A stretch of DNA of 64,000 nt from Streptomyces poonensis (GCF_014650915.1 NZ_BMVW01000010.1:124001-188000), one strand, 5' to 3'. Counted from the first letter of the stretch, positions 1-7,913 are shown. The notes: generated by a model from the letters alone, not told the origin. Translations and numbers: made by a program.

Positions 1-276
1 GAGAACGCCCTCGCGGTGATCCGCTCCCTGGACCGGCTGGACGCCGCGGCCGACGGCGGCGCCGTCCTGGAGCTGGCGCCGGAGGACTCCCGGCGGTGGC
101 TCGGCACCCTCAACGACCTGCGCCTCGCGATCGGCACCCGGCTGGACATCGCCGACGAGGAGGACACCGACCTCCTCTTCCGGCTGCCGGACGAGGACCC
201 GCGCAAGCCGATGGTGATGGCGTACCTGTGGCTGGGCGGGCTCCAGGAGACGCTCGTCGAGACGCTGATGTCCTGA
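1..276 (+). CDS. DUF2017 family protein, C-terminal part
   Basis: The frame is open at base 1, so the N-terminus lies outside the window; about 91 residues remain, ending at TGA 274-276. The LNDLRLAIGTRLDI segment followed by a short acidic stretch and a hydrophobic C-terminal helix resembles the C-terminal half of the actinobacterial DUF2017 family. No catalytic motif is visible and no function is established for the family. A hairpin follows at 294-312. Confidence 0.7.
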   Translation, partial: ENALAVIRSLDRLDAAADGGAVLELAPEDSRRWLGTLNDLRLAIGTRLDIADEEDTDLLFRLPDEDPRKPMVMAYLWLGGLQETLVETLMS

Positions 277-614
277 GGCGTCCGCCGGCGGTCCACCGAC
301 GGACCGTTGGTGTTCGCTCAACGGACACTCAAATCCGAATAACGATCCTGTCACCGAGATGGCCCGCTATGGCCACCTCGGTGCCCTTTGTCCACTTTTC
401 TCTGTGGTGTGCGCCACTGACCGTGCCCGTCATCACTGTTGCGGGCGTGATAAATCTTCACGACCGCCCGACGGGACACCACCCTCGTCCCGCCGGGTGC
501 GCCACCGAGCCGGCAGACCGCCGGCCAGGCACGACTCCAGCACATCCGGGGGGATCGCAACCCGATCCGCGGCCGCCGAAGGCCCGGGTCGGCGTGGAGA
601 AAGGCGCACCACAC
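277..614. other. 338-base intergenic region upstream of the permease
   Basis: Apart from the hairpin near its left end I see no coding frame with convincing codon bias and no RNA motif I recognise. The stretch around 450-462 (GTGATAAATCTT) is locally AT-rich and could hold a -10 element, but I cannot place a good -35. The long leader suggests that the permease promoter lies here. Confidence 0.3.
294..312 (+). terminator. candidate hairpin terminator after the DUF2017 gene
   Basis: CACCGACG and CGTTGGTG can pair (one G-T wobble) around a three-base loop, 18 bases after the stop codon. There is no U-tract, which is common in high-GC actinobacteria. Weak support. Confidence 0.35.
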
Positions 615-2066
615 ATGACCTCAGCGCAGGTCGGTAAGACTCACGACGGCACCGGGGCCGTGGGCGGCGACGCACCCGAAGAGGGGTACGAGCGCGGGCT
701 CAACAGCCGTCAGGTCCAGATGATCGCGATCGGCGGCGCCATCGGCGTCGGCCTGTTCCTCGGGGCCGGGGCGAACATCGCCAAGGCCGGTCCCAGCCTC
801 ATCCTGATGTACGCCCTCGCGGGCGTGATCATCTTCTTCATCATGCGGGCGCTCGGCGAGCTCCTGCTCTACCGTCCGGTCTCGGGCTCGTTCGCGGAGT
901 ACTCGCGGGAGTTCCTCGGTCCGTTCTTCGGCTACTTCACCGGCTGGACCTACTGGCTGATGTGGATCGTCACCGGCATGGCCGAGCTCACGGCCGCCGC
1001 GATCTACGTCAACTACTGGTGGCCCCAGATCCCGCAGTGGGTCACGGCGCTGGTCTTCCTGGTGGTCCTGTTCGCGGCCAACCTGATCTCGGTGAAGCTC
1101 TTCGGCGAGATCGAGTTCTGGTTCTCGATGATCAAGGTCACCGCGCTGCTCGGCATGATCGTCATCGGCCTCGGCGTGCTCACCTTCGGCTTCAGCGCGG
1201 CCGGCGACACCGCGTCCGTCTCCAACCTGTGGGCCTTCGACGGCATCTTCCCCACGGGCGTCGGCTCGTCCCTGATGACCCTGCAGGGCGTCATGTTCGC
1301 CTACCTCGCGGTCGAGCTGGTCGGCGTCACGGCCGGTGAGTCGGAGAACCCGGAGAAGACCCTCCCCAAGGCGATCAACACCCTGCCCTGGCGCATCGCC
1401 CTGTTCTACGTCGGCGCCCTCACCGTCATCCTCTGCGTGGTGAAGTGGACCGAGTTCGCCCCGGGCGTGAGCCCCTTCGTCGAGGCGTTCGCGCAGATCG
1501 GCATCCCGGCCGGCGCCGGCATCGTCAACTTCGTGGTCCTCACCGCGGCCCTGTCGTCCTGCAACTCGGGCATGTACTCCACGGGCCGCATGCTGCGCAC
1601 CCTCGCGGACAACGGCGAGGCCCCCAAGGTGTTCAGCAGGCTCTCCGCCACGAAGACGCCCGCCCTCGGCATCACCGTCTCCGTGCTCTTCATGGGCATC
1701 GGCGTGATCCTGAACTACATCGTGCCGGAGAAGGCCTTCGGCTACGTCACCTCGGTGGCCACCGCCGCCGGCATCTGGACCTGGCTGATGATCCTGATCA
1801 GCCATGTCCTGTACCGCCGCGCGGTCGTCGCGGGCCGGCTGCCCGCCTCCTCCTTCCCGGCCCCGGGCGGCTCGGTGTGCAGCTGGATCGCCATCGTCTT
1901 CCTGCTGGGCGTCACCGTCATGATCGGGATTGACGCCGACGCCCGGATCTGCCTGTACGTGATGGCGGGCTGGGCGGCCGCGCTGGCGGTCGGCTGGTTC
2001 GCGCTGAAGTCGCGCAACCCGGAGGTCACCACGCGGCGCGAGGCGAGCCTCGAAAAGACCGGCTGA
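615..2066 (+). CDS. Amino-acid permease, AnsP/CycA-like (APC superfamily)
   Basis: A 483-residue integral membrane proton symporter of the amino acid transporter (AAT) family with about 12 membrane helices. After an acidic tail, EEGYERGLNSRQVQMIAIGG near residue 25 starts helix 1 with the unwound GAIGVGLFLGAG substrate-binding segment. This stretch matches E. coli L-asparagine permease AnsP better than other family members, so an asparagine or small neutral amino acid is the likely substrate; this is inference from similarity. ATG 615 is preceded by GGAGAAAGG. A longer open frame upstream is rejected because it antisenses and overlaps unrelated sequence. A strong hairpin follows at 2115-2143, so the gene is probably monocistronic. 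Confidence 0.88.
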   Translation: MTSAQVGKTHDGTGAVGGDAPEEGYERGLNSRQVQMIAIGGAIGVGLFLGAGANIAKAGPSLILMYALAGVIIFFIMRALGELLLYRPVSGSFAEYSREFLGPFFGYFTGWTYWLMWIVTGMAELTAAAIYVNYWWPQIPQWVTALVFLVVLFAANLISVKLFGEIEFWFSMIKVTALLGMIVIGLGVLTFGFSAAGDTASVSNLWAFDGIFPTGVGSSLMTLQGVMFAYLAVELVGVTAGESENPEKTLPKAINTLPWRIALFYVGALTVILCVVKWTEFAPGVSPFVEAFAQIGIPAGAGIVNFVVLTAALSSCNSGMYSTGRMLRTLADNGEAPKVFSRLSATKTPALGITVSVLFMGIGVILNYIVPEKAFGYVTSVATAAGIWTWLMILISHVLYRRAVVAGRLPASSFPAPGGSVCSWIAIVFLLGVTVMIGIDADARICLYVMAGWAAALAVGWFALKSRNPEVTTRREASLEKTG

Positions 2067-2114
2067 CCCCGTTCCCGGCGAGCCCCACGGCTCCCGGCGG
2101 TCCGGCATACGGAC

Positions 2115-2143
2115 GGCCCCGTACCACTCCTCGGTACGGGGCC
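2115..2143 (+). terminator. Hairpin terminator after the permease
   Basis: GGCCCCGTACC and GGTACGGGGCC form a perfect 11-bp stem with a 7-base loop, followed by a pyrimidine-rich tract. It separates the permease from mec. Confidence 0.8.
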
Positions 2144-2167
2144 GCTCCTCTGCTTATCCTGGCCGAC

Positions 2168-2590
2168 ATGCTGACCATCACCCAGGACCTCGTCGACCGG
2201 ATCGTCGAGCACGCGCGCAAGGATCACCCCGACGAGGCGTGCGGCGTCGTCGCGGGACCCGCGGGCACGGACCGCCCCGAGCGCTTCATCCCCATGCTCA
2301 ACGCCGCCCGCTCGCCCACGTTCTACGAGTTCGACTCCGGCGACCTGCTCAAGCTCTACCGCGAGATGGACGACCGCGACGAGGAACCCGTCGTGATCTA
2401 CCACTCCCACACGGCCACCGAGGCCTACCCCTCCCGCACGGACATCAGCTACGCCAACGAGCCGGGCGCCCACTACGTCCTCGTCTCGACCGCGGACACC
2501 GACGGACTCGGCGACTTCCAGTTCCGCTCGTACCGCATCGTGGACGGCGAGGTCACGGAGGAAGAGGTGCAGGTGGTGGAGGCGTACTGA
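2168..2590 (+). CDS. mec: Mec-type JAMM metalloprotease (CysO-cysteine peptidase)
   Basis: A 140-residue zinc peptidase of the MPN/JAMM (M67) family. The full metal signature is present: Glu23 in DEACGVV, then H79-S-H81, seven residues, S89, two residues, D92. In Mycobacterium tuberculosis the orthologous enzyme (Mec+) releases cysteine from the CysO-cysteine adduct. Here the gene sits directly before the leader peptide, cysO and cysM, the same set as Rv1334-Rv1336, so the same role is expected: the last step of the CysO-dependent cysteine route in the cytoplasm. The extra C-terminal residues on CysO in this window make a second, maturation role possible. Confidence 0.9.
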   Translation: MLTITQDLVDRIVEHARKDHPDEACGVVAGPAGTDRPERFIPMLNAARSPTFYEFDSGDLLKLYREMDDRDEEPVVIYHSHTATEAYPSRTDISYANEPGAHYVLVSTADTDGLGDFQFRSYRIVDGEVTEEEVQVVEAY

Positions 2591-2699
2591 GCGCCGAACG
2601 CACCGCCGGTCACCTGTCGATCCCGCAGTTCGGTCACGGTGCATCCACTATGCGAGATCACATTCCGGAACCCGGACCGGGAATCGTTACGATGACCGC
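2591..2699 (+). promoter_or_regulatory. Probable promoter region of the leader peptide-cysO-cysM unit
   Basis: This gap separates mec from the leader peptide ORF. It is less GC-rich than its surroundings around 2640-2690 and has no coding potential of its own. A promoter here would place the leader ORF at the 5' end of the cysO-cysM transcript. I cannot assign -35 and -10 boxes with confidence. Confidence 0.35.
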
Positions 2700-2795
2700 A
2701 TGGTTCTCCACGACGTGAGCGAAACGACGCCGGGCACGCTGCTCGTGGCGCGGCTGCACGTCGACCTGTGCAGGCTCGCCAGCGCCATCTGTTGA
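2700..2795 (+). CDS. Leader peptide with Cys codons upstream of cysO (cysteine attenuator)
   Basis: ATG 2700 opens a 31-codon ORF ending TGA 2793-2795. Its second half reads RLHVDLCRLASAIC, the hallmark of short actinobacterial leader peptides found before sulfur-assimilation genes; cysteine codons lie at positions 24 and 31, the last sense codon. Ribosome stalling at Cys codons when charged tRNA-Cys is scarce would alter expression of the downstream genes. This mechanism is established for related mycobacterial Cys-containing uORFs and is inferred here. The ORF is followed by 163 bases of GC-rich leader, including candidate stem sequences, before cysO. It is too short for routine gene calling. 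Confidence 0.8.
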   Translation: MVLHDVSETTPGTLLVARLHVDLCRLASAIC

Positions 2796-2958
2796 CGCCG
2801 GTCCCTGCCGCCGTACGGCCGTGAGCCGCGGCGTCCCGCACCGTGCACCGCACACGCCCGGCGCCGCGCGCGCCCTCCCCCTCGAGCACTCGGCCCGCCG
2901 AGCGGCGAGCGGGGAGCCGACAGCCGACCCTGACCCTTTTCGACAGGAGCCCGCAACC

Positions 2959-3237
2959 ATGGCCATCGAGGTCCGCATCCCGACCATCCTCCGCCAGTAC
3001 ACCGGCGGCGAGAAGGCGGTGGAGGGTACGGGAGACACCCTCGCCGAGCTCTTCGCCGACCTCGAGAGCCGGCACTCCGGTATCGAGGCCCGCATCGTCG
3101 ACGGGGGCCAGCTCCGCCGCTTCGTCAACGTGTACCTGAACGACGAGGACGTCCGTTTTCTCGACGGCATCAACACCAAGCTGTCGGACGGCGACAACGT
3201 GACGATCCTGCCGGCCGTCGCCGGCGGCATGGCCTGA
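2959..3237 (+). CDS. cysO: CysO sulfur-carrier protein (ubiquitin-like, ThiS/MoaD family)
   Basis: A 92-residue beta-grasp sulfur carrier. It begins MAIEVRIPTILRQYTGG and ends TILPAVAGGMA, closely resembling M. tuberculosis CysO (Rv1335). The thiocarboxylate on the terminal glycine donates sulfur to O-phosphoserine on CysM. Unlike the mycobacterial protein, which ends in GG, this one carries two further residues (Met-Ala) after Gly90, so they must be removed before activation. ATG 2959 is chosen because AGGAG lies 10 bases upstream and the family starts here; an upstream in-frame start adds a low-complexity tail. The gene is 17 bases before cysM. Confidence 0.93.
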   Translation: MAIEVRIPTILRQYTGGEKAVEGTGDTLAELFADLESRHSGIEARIVDGGQLRRFVNVYLNDEDVRFLDGINTKLSDGDNVTILPAVAGGMA

Positions 3238-3254
3238 TCGGCGCGCGGATCCCC

Positions 3255-4205
3255 ATGCGCTACGACTCCCCGCTGGCCGCGGTGGGCAACACCCCTCTGG
3301 TGTGCCTGCCGCGGCTCTCGCCGTCCGCCGACGTCCGTATCTGGGCCAAGCTCGAGGACCGCAACCCGACGGGTTCGGTCAAGGACCGCCCCGCCCTGCA
3401 CATGATCGAGCAGGCGGAGAAGGACGGCCGTCTGACCCCGGGCTGCACCATCCTGGAGCCCACCTCCGGCAACACCGGCATCTCGCTGGCCATGGCGGCC
3501 AAGCTCAAGGGCTACCGCATGGTGTGCGTGATGCCCGAGAACACCTCGCAGGAGCGCCGCGACCTGCTCGGCATGTGGGGCGCGGAGATCATCTCCTCCC
3601 CGGCCGCGGGCGGCTCCAACACCGCCGTACGGGTCGCCAAGGAACTGGCCGCAGAGCACCCCGACTGGGTGATGCTCTACCAGTACGGCAACCCGGACAA
3701 CGCGGGTGCCCACTACGCCACCACGGGCCCGGAGATCCTCGCCGACCTCCCGTCCGTCACCCACTTCGTCGCGGGCCTCGGCACCACCGGCACTCTCATG
3801 GGCGTGGGCCGCTACCTGCGCGAGCAGAAGCCGGACGTGAAGATCGTCGCCGCCGAGCCGCGCTACGACGACCTGGTCTACGGCCTGCGCAACCTCGACG
3901 AGGGCTTCGTCCCCGAGCTGTACGACGCCTCCGTCCTCACCACCCGCTTCTCGGTCGGCTCGGCCGACGCGGTGACCCGTACCCGCGAGCTGCTCCAGCA
4001 GGAGGGCATCTTCGCGGGCGTCTCCACCGGCGCGGCCCTGCACGCCGCGATCGGCGTGGGCAACAAGGCCGTGAAGGCGGGCGAGACCGCCGACATCGTG
4101 TTCGTCGTGGCCGACGGCGGCTGGAAGTACCTCTCGACGGGCGTCTACACGGCGGCCACGACGGAAGAGGCGATCGAGACGCTGCACGGCCAGCTCTGGG
4201 CGTAG
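3255..4205 (+). CDS. cysM: CysM, O-phosphoserine/CysO-dependent cysteine synthase (PLP enzyme)
   Basis: A 316-residue fold-type II PLP enzyme. The Schiff-base lysine is K43 in TGSVKDRP, the substrate loop is T70-SGNTG, and a glycine-rich phosphate-binding loop GLGTTGT lies near residue 176. Immediately after cysO, it matches Rv1336, which adds the CysO thiocarboxylate sulfur to the aminoacrylate made from O-phosphoserine; mec then frees cysteine. This pathway works under oxidative conditions because the carrier-bound sulfur is not free sulfide. The C-terminal extension typical of mycobacterial CysM is present, though I cannot confirm the lid closure role. Confidence 0.93.
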   Translation: MRYDSPLAAVGNTPLVCLPRLSPSADVRIWAKLEDRNPTGSVKDRPALHMIEQAEKDGRLTPGCTILEPTSGNTGISLAMAAKLKGYRMVCVMPENTSQERRDLLGMWGAEIISSPAAGGSNTAVRVAKELAAEHPDWVMLYQYGNPDNAGAHYATTGPEILADLPSVTHFVAGLGTTGTLMGVGRYLREQKPDVKIVAAEPRYDDLVYGLRNLDEGFVPELYDASVLTTRFSVGSADAVTRTRELLQQEGIFAGVSTGAALHAAIGVGNKAVKAGETADIVFVVADGGWKYLSTGVYTAATTEEAIETLHGQLWA

Positions 4206-4311
4206 CCGCGGCGCGGGCCAGGGGGACGACCATGAAATAACGACCACGAAGTGACGGCCAAGTGTGGTCAGGGGCGTGACGGTTCCCTGGCCACCAGCTC
4301 GTCGGACCTCC

Positions 4312-4854
4312 TCAGCCCGCCAGATGCCGTACCTGGTCCCACACCAGTGGATCCGCGACACCCACCCGCCGCCGGAGGTCCCGTACTGGGACGTCCCGAG
4401 GCTCGTCCGTCTCCAGGAAGCTGGTGCGCCCGCGGGCGTCGCCCACGGAACCCGGCGGCAGCGGGATCACCCCCGCCCGCTCCTCGCGGAACTTCATGGT
4501 GATCCGGGCGACCCGCGCCCGGTCGCCGCGCACGGACAGCACCAGACACGGCCGGTCACACAGCCGGTCCCCGGCCTCCGGACCGCCCGGCGCGTCCGGC
4601 CCGTCAGGCTCGGCAGGCCCGTCCGGTCCGTCGTCGTGCGGCACCCGCGCCCACCAGATCTCCGCGGGCCGCGGCCGTGGCCGTTCCCCGGCCCGCACCG
4701 GCGTGCCGTCCGGCTCCTGAGGCCGTGCCGGCCGCGCTGTACGACGCGCCCGCCCGGCCGGGCGGCGTCCCCGCCGGCCCCAGCCGTCCACCAGCGTCGC
4801 GACCAGGGCGAGCAGCACCACCGCCGCGAGCGCCGGCCACCAGGACGTGTCCAT
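4312..4854 (-). CDS. Membrane-anchored PemK/MazF-like protein
   Basis: Start ATG at 4854 gives 180 residues: an N-terminal membrane helix (MDTSWWPALAAVVLLALV), an Arg/Pro/Asp-rich linker of about 60 residues, then a PemK/MazF-type core beginning EIWWARVPHDDG, with DRPCLVLS and a KFREERAGVIPL strand. MazF proteins are small endoribonucleases of toxin-antitoxin pairs, but this one is tethered to the membrane and no antitoxin gene is adjacent. It is conserved next to cysM in streptomycetes as far as I recall. Ribonuclease activity is therefore uncertain. Longer in-frame starts upstream add only Gly/Arg-rich sequence. Confidence 0.7.
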   Translation of the reverse strand: MDTSWWPALAAVVLLALVATLVDGWGRRGRRPAGRARRTARPARPQEPDGTPVRAGERPRPRPAEIWWARVPHDDGPDGPAEPDGPDAPGGPEAGDRLCDRPCLVLSVRGDRARVARITMKFREERAGVIPLPPGSVGDARGRTSFLETDEPRDVPVRDLRRRVGVADPLVWDQVRHLAG

Positions 4855-5129
4855 ACGCACGACGGTACCGGCGCACTCCGCACCGCGCCCTGCCGTGACC
4901 TCACCCTCAACGCCCTCCAGCACGCCGTTCGCGCTCTTCGCGCGCCCCTCCCGACCTTTCGCGCCCCACTTCCAGCCGAACCGGTGACACCACAGGTGAG
5001 TTCGCCCACAACGGCCCCTGCCGGAGGAGCCACCCGTCCTTTTGCGCCTTACGCTCGACGGACCGCACGACCCCCTTTCTCGACCCCCCGTTCCCGTCGC
5101 CAATCTGCCAGCGCGGAGGTTCCAGCTCC

Positions 5130-5882
5130 ATGAAGCTCACCGTCGTCGGCTGCTCGGGGTCGTTCCCGTCCGCGGAATCGGCCTGCTCGAGTTACCTCGT
5201 CGAGGCCGACGGCTTCCGGCTGCTTCTCGACATGGGCAACGGCGCCCTCGGCGAGCTGCAGCGCCACTGCGGTCTCTACGACCTCGACGCGATCTTCCTC
5301 AGTCATCTGCACGCCGATCACTGCATCGACATGTGCGCGTACTTCGTCGCGCGCTACTACCGGCACGACGGCGGCCGCTGCGCCCCCATACCGGTCTACG
5401 GTCCCGAGGGCACCGAGCAGCGCCTGACCACCGCGTACGCCGACACCCCGTCCGCCTCCTCCATGAGCGAGGTCTTCGACTTCCACACGGTCAAGCCGGG
5501 CACCTTCGACGTGGGCCCCTTCACCGTGCACACCGAACGGGTCGCCCACCCCGTGGAGGCGTACGGCATCCGCGTCGAGCACGGCGGCCGCACCCTGACG
5601 TACTCCGGGGACACGGGCACCACCGAGGCACTGGACGAACTCGCCCGCGACGCCGACCTGTTCCTGTGCGAGGCCGCGTTCACGGACGGCAAGGAGAACA
5701 TCCCGGACCTCCACCTCAACGGCCGGGAGGCCGGCGAGACGGCCGCCCGCGCCGGAGCCCGCCGCCTCGTCCTCACCCACATCCCGCCGTGGACGGACCC
5801 CCAGGTCAACCTCGCGGACGCGCGTGCCGTGTACGACGGTCCGGTGGAGCTGGCGGCGCCGCGGACGTCGTACGAGATCTGA
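5130..5882 (+). CDS. Metallo-beta-lactamase-fold hydrolase (RNase Z-like)
   Basis: A 250-residue MBL-fold enzyme. The metal-binding motif HLHADH is at residues 59-64, followed by His in HTERVAHPVEAYG, Asp in TYSGDTG and a terminal His in LVLTHIPPW. The domain layout without an exosite insert resembles RNase Z-like or phosphodiesterase-like MBL proteins rather than beta-lactamases; the substrate is unknown. GGAGGT at 5115-5120 supports ATG 5130. It converges on nagE across a strong bidirectional terminator. Confidence 0.85.
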   Translation: MKLTVVGCSGSFPSAESACSSYLVEADGFRLLLDMGNGALGELQRHCGLYDLDAIFLSHLHADHCIDMCAYFVARYYRHDGGRCAPIPVYGPEGTEQRLTTAYADTPSASSMSEVFDFHTVKPGTFDVGPFTVHTERVAHPVEAYGIRVEHGGRTLTYSGDTGTTEALDELARDADLFLCEAAFTDGKENIPDLHLNGREAGETAARAGARRLVLTHIPPWTDPQVNLADARAVYDGPVELAAPRTSYEI

Positions 5883-5909
5883 CCGCCGCGCAATTAGGCA
5901 GGCGTCTCG

Positions 5910-5946
5910 TCACGTGTCCCGTCACGTGTCCCGTGACGTGTCTCCC
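5910..5946. repeat. Short direct repeats CACGTGTCCCGT
   Basis: Three near-identical units of about 12 bases (CACGTGTCCCGT, CACGTGTCCCGT, GACGTGTCTCCC) lie after the MBL gene stop. They precede the shared terminator. No function is apparent. Confidence 0.6.
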
Positions 5947-5989
5947 ACGGATCCCCGCTGTCGCTCGGGGCCCGGGTCCGCGTACGCTG

Positions 5990-6031
5990 GAAAGCCCCCG
6001 GTACCACCTGTCCTGGTCCCGGGGGCCTTTC
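5990..6031. terminator. Bidirectional terminator between the MBL gene and nagE
   Basis: GAAAGCCCCCGG and CCGGGGGCCTTTC form a 12-bp stem with one bulge. The flanking A and T residues suit termination in both directions, for two convergent genes. Confidence 0.85.
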
Positions 6032-6079
6032 ATGTGAGCTGCCGTACGTGCCGGCGCTCACGCCTTGGTGCTCACCTGC

Positions 6080-7330
6080 TTACGCCTTGGTGAGGTCCTC
6101 GACCTCTTCCTCGGGCTCGCGGCCCGGGGTCTTGAGGTCGAACTTGACGATGGCGAAGCGGAAGACGACGTAGTAGATCGCCGCGAAGACCAGGCCGATC
6201 GGGATGATCAGCCATGGCTTGGTCGCCAGATGCCAGTTGAGCGCGTAGTCGATGGCACCGGCCGAGAAGTTGAAGCCGGCGTGCACGCCCAGGCCCCACG
6301 TCACCGCCATCGACACGGCGGTCAGCAGCGCGTGCAGCACGTACAGGAGCGGCGCGATGAACATGAACGAGAACTCGATCGGCTCGGTGACACCGGTGAC
6401 GAACGAGGTCAGGGCCAGCGAGACCATCATGCCGGTGACGGCCTTGCGGCGCTCCGGGCGGGCGGTGTGCGCGATGGCCAGCGCCGCGGCCGGCAGACCG
6501 AACATCATGATCGGGAAGAACCCGGACTGGAACAGACCGGCCGACGGGTCACCGGCCAGGAACCGGGTGATGTCGCCGTGCACCACGTCGCCGGCGGCGT
6601 TCGTGAAGTCGCCGAGCTGGAACCAGGCCACGGTGTTGACGAACTGGTGCATGCCGATCGGGATCAGCGCCCGGTTCACGGCGCCGAACAGGGCCGCGCC
6701 GCCCGAGCCGAGGCCGGTCATCCACTCGCCGAAGTTCGAGATGCCGGTGCCGATGGGCTCCCAGACCAGGCCGAAGAAGACACCCACGACGATGCCGACG
6801 AACGCCATGATGATCGGCACCAGGCGGCGCCCGTTGAAGAAGCCGAGCCAGTCCACCAGCTTGGTGCGGTGGAACCGCTGCCACAGCACGGCGGCGAGCA
6901 GACCCATGATGATGCCGCCCAGCACGCCGGGGTCGTTGTACGTCGCGGCGACGTCCTCACCCTTCTTGACCACCGCCTCGGTGACCGGGAAGGCCTGCAG
7001 GACCTTGCTGTAGACGAGGAAGCCGACCACCGCGGCCAGCGCGGTGGAGCCGTCGGCCTTCTTGGCGAAGCCGATCGCCACGCCGATGCAGAACAGGATC
7101 GGCAGCGATCCGGTCAGCGCACCGCCCGCGTTGTTGAACACGGCGGCGACCCGGTCCCAGCCGAGGCCGTCCTTGCCGAAGATGTCATCCTGTCCGAGCC
7201 GGACCATGATGCCCGCCGCCGGCAGAACGGCGATCGGGAGCTGCAAACTGCGGCCGACCTTCTGCAGCCCCTGGAACAGTCCGGATCCCCGCTTCTTCGC
7301 GGGAGCCGCCCCGGTGGTGGCGGTGCTCAT
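6080..7330 (-). CDS. nagE: N-acetylglucosamine PTS permease, EIIC component (NagE-type)
   Basis: A 416-residue EIIC of the glucose/GlcNAc PTS family. Segments LPIAVLPAAGIMVRLGQ near the N-terminus, the FVTGVTEPIEFSFMFIAP substrate-binding loop (conserved Thr-Glu-Pro) around residue 325 and about 10 membrane helices are visible. No EIIB or EIIA domain is fused, matching the split Streptomyces system in which NagF supplies EIIB. S. coelicolor has two permease genes (nagE1, nagE2) here; only one is present in this window. GGAGG lies upstream of ATG 7330, and a dre site 31 bases upstream indicates DasR control. Confidence 0.93.
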   Translation of the reverse strand: MSTATTGAAPAKKRGSGLFQGLQKVGRSLQLPIAVLPAAGIMVRLGQDDIFGKDGLGWDRVAAVFNNAGGALTGSLPILFCIGVAIGFAKKADGSTALAAVVGFLVYSKVLQAFPVTEAVVKKGEDVAATYNDPGVLGGIIMGLLAAVLWQRFHRTKLVDWLGFFNGRRLVPIIMAFVGIVVGVFFGLVWEPIGTGISNFGEWMTGLGSGGAALFGAVNRALIPIGMHQFVNTVAWFQLGDFTNAAGDVVHGDITRFLAGDPSAGLFQSGFFPIMMFGLPAAALAIAHTARPERRKAVTGMMVSLALTSFVTGVTEPIEFSFMFIAPLLYVLHALLTAVSMAVTWGLGVHAGFNFSAGAIDYALNWHLATKPWLIIPIGLVFAAIYYVVFRFAIVKFDLKTPGREPEEEVEDLTKA

Positions 7331-7360
7331 ACGTCCTCCATCGTGCCGGCCTACATCAGC

Positions 7361-7376
7361 AGTGGTGTAGACCTCT
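7361..7376. promoter_or_regulatory. DasR-responsive element (dre) upstream of nagE
   Basis: AGTGGTGTAGACCTCT matches the dre consensus ACTGGTCTAGACCAGT at 12 of 16 positions. It lies 31 bases upstream of the nagE start. DasR is the GntR-family GlcNAc regulator of streptomycetes, released by glucosamine-6-phosphate. Confidence 0.85.
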
Positions 7377-7500
7377 GGTGTCGACCTGTTCTAGCACGAG
7401 GGAAGCCAGATCGGAACCCGCGCTTCCGCGACCGGCCCGGTACGAACCGTAGCCGTCGCCGCCGTCGGGCCGTCGTGCGTGGATTGGCGGCCGGCCGTCA

Positions 7501-7516
7501 CGTGGTGTAGACCAGC
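7501..7516. promoter_or_regulatory. DasR-responsive element (dre) upstream of nagF
   Basis: CGTGGTGTAGACCAGC matches the dre core TGGTNTAGACCA exactly and lies 72 bases upstream of nagF. Together with the site before nagE it predicts co-regulation of the divergent PTS genes. Confidence 0.88.
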
Positions 7517-7587
7517 TGGCGTACGATCTAGCGTCAAGCGTCAAGCGTCACCAAGCGGTGCGGATCAGGCGGATCAGGGAGAAAGAC

Positions 7588-7821
7588 ATGGCCACCAAGG
7601 CTGAGAAGATCGTCGCCGGGCTCGGCGGAATCGACAACATCGAAGAGGTCGAGGGCTGCATCACCCGCCTGCGCACCGAGGTCGTGGACCCCGCCAAGGT
7701 CGACGACGCCGCGCTGAAGGCCGCCGGCGCCCACGGCGTCGTCAAGATGGGCACGGCGATCCAGGTCGTCATCGGCACGGACGCGGACCCGATCGCCGCG
7801 GAGATCGAAGACATGATGTGA
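7588..7821 (+). CDS. nagF: N-acetylglucosamine PTS component EIIB (NagF-type)
   Basis: A 77-residue EIIB of the glucose/GlcNAc family. The phosphorylated cysteine is C24 in VEGCITRLRTEV. It accepts phosphate from EIIA and passes it to GlcNAc during import through NagE. ATG 7588 is preceded by AGGGAGA; an upstream in-frame start at 7558 would add ten basic residues not seen in the family. A hairpin follows at 7857-7885, before rph. Confidence 0.93.
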   Translation: MATKAEKIVAGLGGIDNIEEVEGCITRLRTEVVDPAKVDDAALKAAGAHGVVKMGTAIQVVIGTDADPIAAEIEDMM

Positions 7822-7856
7822 GCCGCCGCCGGGCAACCGGAGCGGACACCCTGCCG

Positions 7857-7885
7857 GGGGTCCTTCCCGTCGTGGGAGGGGCCCC
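7857..7885 (+). terminator. Hairpin terminator after nagF
   Basis: GGGTCCTTCCC pairs with GGGAGGGGCCC (two G-T wobbles) around a five-base loop, followed by a TTCC tract. It separates nagF from rph. Confidence 0.65.
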
Positions 7886-7913
7886 TTCCACATGTACGGA
7901 TAGGCTCGGCGCC

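Noticed and set aside
4312..4854. A classical PemK toxin-antitoxin module
   Set aside because: There is no adjacent antitoxin ORF and the protein has an N-terminal membrane helix; described as PemK-like only.
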